A DNA stretch of 64,000 bases from positions 1-64,000 of the forward strand of contig CANJIL010000003.1 in the NCBI GenBank assembly GCA_947474455.1, written 5' to 3'. Shown one piece after another: positions 58,376 through 64,000 of the stretch. A program made the position numbers and the translations under genes. Position 1 is the stretch's first letter. Each line of letters starts with the position of its first letter. The DNA is from Hyphomonadaceae bacterium (GTDB lineage: Bacteria > Pseudomonadota > Alphaproteobacteria > Caulobacterales > Hyphomonadaceae). Under the pieces are notes generated by a model. It made no database searches. It was not told the origin of the DNA and saw nothing but the letters and a program-made list of their open reading frames with translations.

Positions 58376-60315
58376 CCCACGATCAGCTTCAGCGCACGTT
58401 CATCGCCACGGCCCAGCGCCTTGATGGCGCTTGCGGCTATGGAGCGGGCGTCCAGGCCAGCTTGCTCGTACATCTTTTCGGGCGTGTCGTGGTCCTGGAA
58501 GATGTCCGGCAGCGTCAACGTGCGGATGCGCAGGCCGTTGTCTAGCAGGCCGCCCCCGGCCAGCGCATGCAACACGAAAGCGCCGAAGCCGCCGACCGAA
58601 CCTTCCTCGATCGTGATAAGCACTTCGTGGTGCTTGGCCAGCTGCGCAATCAGCGCCTCATCGAGCGGCTTGGCAAACCGCGCATCGGCGACGGTGGTCG
58701 AAAGCCCCTGCTTCTCCAGCATGTCGGCAGCGACCAGGCATTCCGCCAGACGCGTGCCGTAGGAAAGGATCGCAACGGCCGAGCCCTGCTTCACGATGCG
58801 GCCCCTGCCGATCTCCAGCGGTTGCGGATCATCCAGCAGGCGCAGGCCGACGCCCTCGCCGCGCGGATAACGGAAAGCCGACGGCCTGTCGTCGATCACA
58901 TGCGCCGTGGCAACCATGCGCTGCAGCTCCGTCTCATCCGCAGCCGCCATCAGCACGAAGCCCGGCAAGGCGCCCAGATATCCGACGTCAAAAGATCCCG
59001 CGTGCGTCGGACCATCCGCGCCGACAAGGCCCGCGCGGTCGAGCGCGAAACGCACCGGCAGCTTCTGGATCGCTACATCATGCACGACGCTGTCATAGCC
59101 ACGCTGCAGGAAGGTCGAATAGATCGCCGCGAACGGCTTCATGCCATCGGCCGCCAGGCCCGCCGCGAACGTGACCGCGTGTTGCTCGGCAATGCCGACG
59201 TCAAAGCAACGATCGGGGAAGCGCGCCGCGAAGATATCGAGGCCGGTGCCGGATGGCATCGCCGCTGTGATCGCCACGACCTTCGGGTCCTTCTCCGCCG
59301 TGCGGATCATCTCCTGCGCGAACACCTTCGTGTAGGAAGGCGGCCCGGCTTTCGCCTTGGCCTGCTCGCCTGTTATGACGTTGAACTTGGAAACGCCGTG
59401 ATACTTGTCAGCGGCGCTTTCGGCAGGCGCATAGCCCTTGCCCTTCTGCGTGACGACATGAACCAGCACGGGGCCGTTCTCCATCTCGCGCGCATTCTCG
59501 AGCACATCGACCAACGCACTGATATCGTGTCCGTCGATGGGGCCGACATAATAGCAGCCCAGCGCATCGAACAAATCGCCGCCCATCGTGAAGTTGCGCA
59601 CCGAATGCTCGGCCTTCTTGGTCCAGCCTTCGAGGCCGATCTTCCGCACCACACGCTTCGCCAGGCTGCGCACCTTGCGATAGCCACGCGAAGAGACCGT
59701 GCGCGAAAGATAGTGGCTCATCGCGCCGACGGGCGGGGCGATCGACATGTCGTTGTCATTGAGGATGATGATCATGCGCGTGCGCATGCCGCCGACATTG
59801 TTTATCGCTTCGTAGATCATGCCGGCGCTCATTGCGCCGTCGCCCACGACCGCGATCACGCGATTGCTGCCGCCCTGCAGGTCACGCGAGACGGCAAAGC
59901 CGCTCGCAGCTGAAACCGACGTACCCGCATGCGCTGCGCCGAATGGGTCGTACACGCTCTCGTCGCGCTTGGTGAAGCCGGAAAGCCCGCCGCCCTGGCG
60001 CAGCGTGCGGATGCGATCGCGCCGCCCGGTGATGATCTTGTGCGGGTACACTTGGTGCCCGACGTCCCAGACGATCTTGTCGTTCGGCGTGTCGAATACC
60101 GCATGCATCGCGACGGTCAGCTCGACAACGCCCAAACCAGCTCCCAAATGGCCGCCGGTCACTGAAACCGCGTCGATGGTCTCCGCCCGAAGCTCGTCTG
60201 CGATCTGCTTGAGGTCCGCCTTCGACCGGCCCTTCAAATCGGCCGGACTGCCGATCTGGTCCAACAGGGGCGTCTTGGTCGTCATGGTCTGTGTCTCGTC
60301 CCGGATACGGGTCAA
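58372..60315 (-). CDS. dxs: 1-deoxy-D-xylulose-5-phosphate synthase
   Basis: [66 protein letters not shown]. Confidence 0.96.
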   Translation of the reverse strand: MTRIRDETQTMTTKTPLLDQIGSPADLKGRSKADLKQIADELRAETIDAVSVTGGHLGAGLGVVELTVAMHAVFDTPNDKIVWDVGHQVYPHKIITGRRDRIRTLRQGGGLSGFTKRDESVYDPFGAAHAGTSVSAASGFAVSRDLQGGSNRVIAVVGDGAMSAGMIYEAINNVGGMRTRMIIILNDNDMSIAPPVGAMSHYLSRTVSSRGYRKVRSLAKRVVRKIGLEGWTKKAEHSVRNFTMGGDLFDALGCYYVGPIDGHDISALVDVLENAREMENGPVLVHVVTQKGKGYAPAESAADKYHGVSKFNVITGEQAKAKAGPPSYTKVFAQEMIRTAEKDPKVVAITAAMPSGTGLDIFAARFPDRCFDVGIAEQHAVTFAAGLAADGMKPFAAIYSTFLQRGYDSVVHDVAIQKLPVRFALDRAGLVGADGPTHAGSFDVGYLGALPGFVLMAAADETELQRMVATAHVIDDRPSAFRYPRGEGVGLRLLDDPQPLEIGRGRIVKQGSAVAILSYGTRLAECLVAADMLEKQGLSTTVADARFAKPLDEALIAQLAKHHEVLITIEEGSVGGFGAFVLHALAGGGLLDNGLRIRTLTLPDIFQDHDTPEKMYEQAGLDARSIAASAIKALGRGDERALKLIVG

Positions 60316-61221
60316 TTAGTGGCGGCGGTTGAGCACAAAGTCGACCGTGTGCAGCAGAGATGAGGCGCGCGACCCAAAAGACGCCAGATGCTGTTTCGCT
60401 TGTGCGGCGAGATAGCGCACCCGATCCTGCGCTCCCTCAACCCCCAGGAGAGAAACGAAGTTAACCTTGCCCGCGCGCTGGTCCTTGTCGGCCGCCTTGC
60501 CAAGGATTTCGGGGTCGCCCTCCACATCGAGCAGATCGTCCACAATCTGGAACGCCAATCCCAAATCATTTGTATATCCGGAGATGGCGTGACGCTCTGT
60601 TTCCAGCGCACCACCCAGAAGCGCGCCCACTTCCCCCGCCAATGTGATCAGCGCACCCGTTTTGAGACGCTGCATCCGGGTCAGGATCTGCAGCGGCTCC
60701 TCGCCGCCCGCTACCGGGAACATGTCAATCATCTGGCCGCCGACCATGCCCCGCGCTCCCGAGGCGTAAGCCAGCCGCTCCACCAGCTTGCAGCGCATCA
60801 GCGCATCACGATGCGTCTCTGGCGACGCCATGATCTCGAACGCCAGCGCCTGCAGCGCATCGCCCGCCAACACCGCTGTCGCCTCGTTAAAGGCCTTGTG
60901 CACCGTCGGCTGCCCCCGCCGGTAGTCATCATCGTCCATGCACGGCAGGTCATCGTGGATCAGCGAGTAAGCGTGCATGCACTCCACCGCCGCGGCCCCA
61001 CGCAGCAGCGCCTTCTCCTGCGCGCCGAACATGCGACCCACTTCGATGGTGATGAACGGACGCAGCCGCTTGCCCTTGCTGAGCGCGCCATGCCGCATCG
61101 CGCGCATCAGCTGCGCCTCAGGCCCCGACGCTGGCGGGATCAGCTGATCGAGCGCAACCGTGATGCGATCCGCAACCTCGTTGAGGCGCTGCTCGAAGCC
61201 CGGATCGAGATTATAGATCAT
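60316..61221 (-). CDS. ispA: Polyprenyl (farnesyl) diphosphate synthase
   Basis: [25 protein letters not shown] and [15 protein letters not shown] Asp-rich motifs. Confidence 0.95.
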   Translation of the reverse strand: MIYNLDPGFEQRLNEVADRITVALDQLIPPASGPEAQLMRAMRHGALSKGKRLRPFITIEVGRMFGAQEKALLRGAAAVECMHAYSLIHDDLPCMDDDDYRRGQPTVHKAFNEATAVLAGDALQALAFEIMASPETHRDALMRCKLVERLAYASGARGMVGGQMIDMFPVAGGEEPLQILTRMQRLKTGALITLAGEVGALLGGALETERHAISGYTNDLGLAFQIVDDLLDVEGDPEILGKAADKDQRAGKVNFVSLLGVEGAQDRVRYLAAQAKQHLASFGSRASSLLHTVDFVLNRRH

Positions 61222-61462
61222 CAGTTCTCTCAACGCCCTTCGGACCATCCGGCCCGAACACGATCTTTTCGACCTTCAGCTCGGCTTCCTTGAGCTTCTT
61301 CTCGCAGTGCGCCTTCAGCGCCGCGCCGCGCTCATAGATGCGGATCGAGTCCTCCAGCGCCACATCGCCCGCCTCGAGCTTGTGTACGATCTGCTCCAGC
61401 TCGCGCAGGGCATCCTCGAAACTCATCGCCGCAATGTCGCCGCTGGCCTTTGGCTCTGGCAT
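61211..61462 (-). CDS. xseB: Exodeoxyribonuclease VII small subunit
   Basis: [55 protein letters not shown]. Confidence 0.94.
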   Translation of the reverse strand: MPEPKASGDIAAMSFEDALRELEQIVHKLEAGDVALEDSIRIYERGAALKAHCEKKLKEAELKVEKIVFGPDGPKGVERTDDL

Positions 61463-61559
61463 CCAGTTCTCCGAAAAGTGCGCCACCATAGGCGCATCGA
61501 GCCGGGAGGCAAGCGCGCGAATATAGGCTTGGAAGCACGCCTTCAGCGAGGGAAGCACG

Positions 61560-62183
61560 CTACTTCTTCGCGTAGATCCGATACGACCAGTACTTGTCGC
61601 CACCATCGTGCACGTTGGCCCAGCCGCGCTTCCTCAGCTCCGGCCGCAGCATGCGGTTGAACCAGCCATGCGCCGCCAGAACGACATCGCGCCCGTGACT
61701 GTGTTCCGCCGTGCGGATCAGCTGCTCGGCCGCCCGCGCCGCGCGGCGCTTGGCGTCGTGCACATGTTCCTCGCCCCCGCTGTGCCCGAGCATCCACAAC
61801 AGCCTCGCCAGCTTGTTCCAGTTCTTTGGTCGCATCGGAAAGCGGCCCAGATTTGGCGCCGGCAGCGGCGCTTCGTTGAACATCGGATCGTGCTTGATAG
61901 GGCGCCCGCGTCCAAGATGTCCCGCCGTCTGAATTGCCCGCGGCCGCGCGCTGGACAGGATGATCGCGTCCTCGCCGACCTCTTTCAGCAGATCCTCGGG
62001 ACAGCGCTGACCGTCCTTCAGCGAGCTCTGCTCATACTTCGCCCACCACTCGCGATAATCCCGCCAGCCCATGGGCGGGGCTTCCTTCGGGATCACCTGC
62101 GGACGGCCATGGCGCACGATGATGATGCGGCCTGGGCGAGCCCCCTTCATCGCAGGTGTCTCCTGTTTGACGGCAACGTCCAT
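61560..62183 (-). CDS. Histidine phosphatase family protein
   Basis: [13 protein letters not shown] motif; [24 protein letters not shown]. Confidence 0.85.
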   Translation of the reverse strand: MDVAVKQETPAMKGARPGRIIIVRHGRPQVIPKEAPPMGWRDYREWWAKYEQSSLKDGQRCPEDLLKEVGEDAIILSSARPRAIQTAGHLGRGRPIKHDPMFNEAPLPAPNLGRFPMRPKNWNKLARLLWMLGHSGGEEHVHDAKRRAARAAEQLIRTAEHSHGRDVVLAAHGWFNRMLRPELRKRGWANVHDGGDKYWSYRIYAKK

Positions 62184-62495
62184 ATTCCTCGTTGGCCCTG
62201 AGCCAATCAGCCCCCCGAACTGGAAGGCGCTCCCCGCCCGGTGCTTAGAGCATCGCACCGGAAAACCAAACCCGCTTGTGGAGTCCGGTTGCTAACTCAC
62301 GGCAATTCATCGGGAAATCAGATGGCCCCGGCCTGAACGGCGGCCTCTAACGCTGTCGATGAGCGCGCCACGACGGGATCTTCGGTCAGCGTACGGGTCA
62401 CTCCGGGCACCTGTTCGCAGCGCTCGAAACAAGTGGTTTCCCGCTCTCCGCCCTTCTGGATCCGGCGGGAGTGACGGGCAAGGACTGCACAGTTC

Positions 62496-63438
62496 CTATT
62501 TCGGCTTCTTCGCCTTCGCCGCCTCGCGCTTGTCCCTTGCACCGCCGGCGAGAAGGATATTGGTCTGCGAGTAGTTCGCTTCGTGGCAGGCATATTCGTA
62601 GAATGTCGTGTCCAGGAGATTGAACGAATACTCGGCAAGACGGGGCGCGGTGTAGAGGTCGCTGTCCTCCACGGTGAACTGATAGAGGAATTCGGTCGGC
62701 GAGACGCGAGTGAAGCGTTCGGTAAGTTTGCTGTCGGGCTCGACCAGAACGAGACGGCCGAATCCGCCGCTAAAAGGATCGTCGGCGCGGATATGTGTGG
62801 TTTCCGCCACGAGCGTGTCCCCTTCCCAGCGCACTGCGGACCAGCCTTCAAAGGCGGTCACCGCAGCAGGCGGTGAAGTAGCGCTATCAAGGTGGATCAC
62901 GCGCAAGCTTCCCGCGTCTTCAGTGAGGATGACGATTTCCCGCCGTGTCTCGAGAAACGTGTTGGGCGCCATGGCCGGAATCTGGCGGATCGGCGGCTGG
63001 CCCAGACCGGCGAGACAACGATCGAACATCGTGCGCTCCTCCGGATTGTCGTGCGCCTGCGTGTCCATCCAGTCGGCGCGTTCGGTGAGCTTGATGCCTG
63101 TCTCGGTGTAAGGCATCTGCCCATCGGCCGGCGGCGCCAGAAGCGAAGACCTGTATTCGCCGCGAACCCGCGCAACCGTCTGGATGTTCGCACGAAGAAA
63201 TCCGGATCAATCAGATCGGGCGTGCCTTTAGTCAGCGCCGTGACCGCCCTACGCGCCTCGTCTGGAGTAAGGCCCAGCGTCTTCAGGAAAGATGGCCGTT
63301 CAAGCAGCGTCATGAAGGACGCGCCCCACGTGCCGCCGAACTCGGGATGACGTCCGCGGCGCGCGGCGGCTGATAGACCTGCTGCGCGAGCGCGGCAGGG
63401 GCGACAGCGGCGATCAGCGCAACGAACAGACAACCCAT
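62496..63438 (-). pseudogene. Secreted hypothetical protein with two apparent frameshifts
   Basis: MGCLFVALIAAVAPAALAQQVYQPPRAA (signal) / PEFGGTWGASFMTLLERPSFLKTLGLTPDEARRAVTALTKGTPDLIDPDFFVR / ANIQTVARVRGEYRSSLLAPPADGQMPYTETG... lie in three frames. Confidence 0.65.
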
Positions 63439-63493
63439 GGTCCGGCCCCTGAACTCTGCCGGTCAGGGCGTATCATGGGAAGCCAGATCCAAA

Positions 63494-64000
63494 CTACAAC
63501 CCCTTCCAGAGCCGCCCTTCTGGACATTCCGTCCCTGGCGCCTGCTTGCAGCCGTGCAACGTGAACAACACGGTTTCGGCGCGGCCGATCAGGTAGTCCA
63601 TCGGCACGAAACCGATCGCGTCGTCACGTGGATCGGCCGGCGGGGTGGTTGAACGGTACGGCCACGCCTCGGGGAAAGCCGCCGCCATGCTGCGATGGCC
63701 CGAAGGTGCGCGGCTATCTTCCGAGTTGTCGCGATTGTCACCCATCATGAACACATGTCCTGGCGGAACCTTGAACACCGGCGTCTCGTCGAGATCGTTC
63801 GTGTCCGAGAACTCGTGGATCAGATAGGTCTTGGTCTTGTCGCCCTCGCCCGTGGGGATCGTCTCGCGATACTCTGTCGCCGTCGCGATCCGGTTGCTGT
63901 CGTCGGGCACATAGCTCGTCGTCCGCACCTTCTCCCGCGATACTTCCTTTCCGTTGAGGAGCAACAGCCCGTTCCTGACCTGAACCATGTCGCCCGGCAG
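63494..64000 (-). CDS. lepB: Signal peptidase I, C-terminal part (truncated by window end)
   Basis: LPGDMVQVRNGLLLLNGKEV; VPPGHVFMMGDNRDNSEDSR; IGFVPMDYLIGRAETVLF. Confidence 0.93.
   Translation of the reverse strand: MPGDMVQVRNGLLLLNGKEVSREKVRTTSYVPDDSNRIATATEYRETIPTGEGDKTKTYLIHEFSDTNDLDETPVFKVPPGHVFMMGDNRDNSEDSRAPSGHRSMAAAFPEAWPYRSTTPPADPRDDAIGFVPMDYLIGRAETVLFTLHGCKQAPGTECPEGRLWKGL

Noticed and set aside
58567-59913. 448-aa plus-strand ORF antisense to dxs
   Set aside because: Arg/His/Asp-rich shadow ORF; dxs is clearly the real gene.
1-64000. CRISPR arrays, prophage, toxin-antitoxin or defence islands
   Set aside because: No regularly spaced repeats, phage structural genes or recognisable TA/defence families seen in the sequence or ORF track.

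Overview
GC-rich alphaproteobacterial chromosome segment. Gene content suggests a Caulobacterales/Hyphomonadaceae-like stalked or holdfast-forming lineage; this is inferred from gene families only. Main blocks: (1) tRNA-Ser(GCT) and a tandem pair of GlpS/GlpT-type ABC ATPases with no permease beside them; (2) a holdfast-type polysaccharide locus (hfsE-G-H > < C-B-A, D >) at about 5.3-13.0 kb, with an apparent frameshift in hfsE and a long inverted repeat that supplies the 3' end of hfsC; (3) housekeeping and metabolic genes (D-cysteine desulfhydrase/racemase, GST, 2OG-oxygenase, GGDEF-EAL, arfB, ArsR-SRPBCC, motB, bpt, cutA, lemA, parC, recO, SMR pump, Crp/Fnr, cysK); (4) a second exopolysaccharide locus at about 38-55 kb (PssY/WcaJ-type sugar transferase, Wzc-type BY-kinase, OM barrel, Wza-like OPX, phosphatase, glycosyltransferases, O-antigen ligase family), interrupted by sseA-metC and by a decayed ParA-like ATPase plus small partner gene; (5) an isoprenoid block (dxs-ispA-xseB) and the C-terminal part of lepB at the window edge. 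I saw no CRISPR array, prophage or intact IS. The most interesting items are the orphan GlpS/GlpT-like ATPase pair with altered Q-loops, the decayed ParA plus partner cassette in the EPS locus, the repeat-encoded C-terminus of HfsC, and a recurring pattern of frameshifted genes that needs to be separated from sequencing error.
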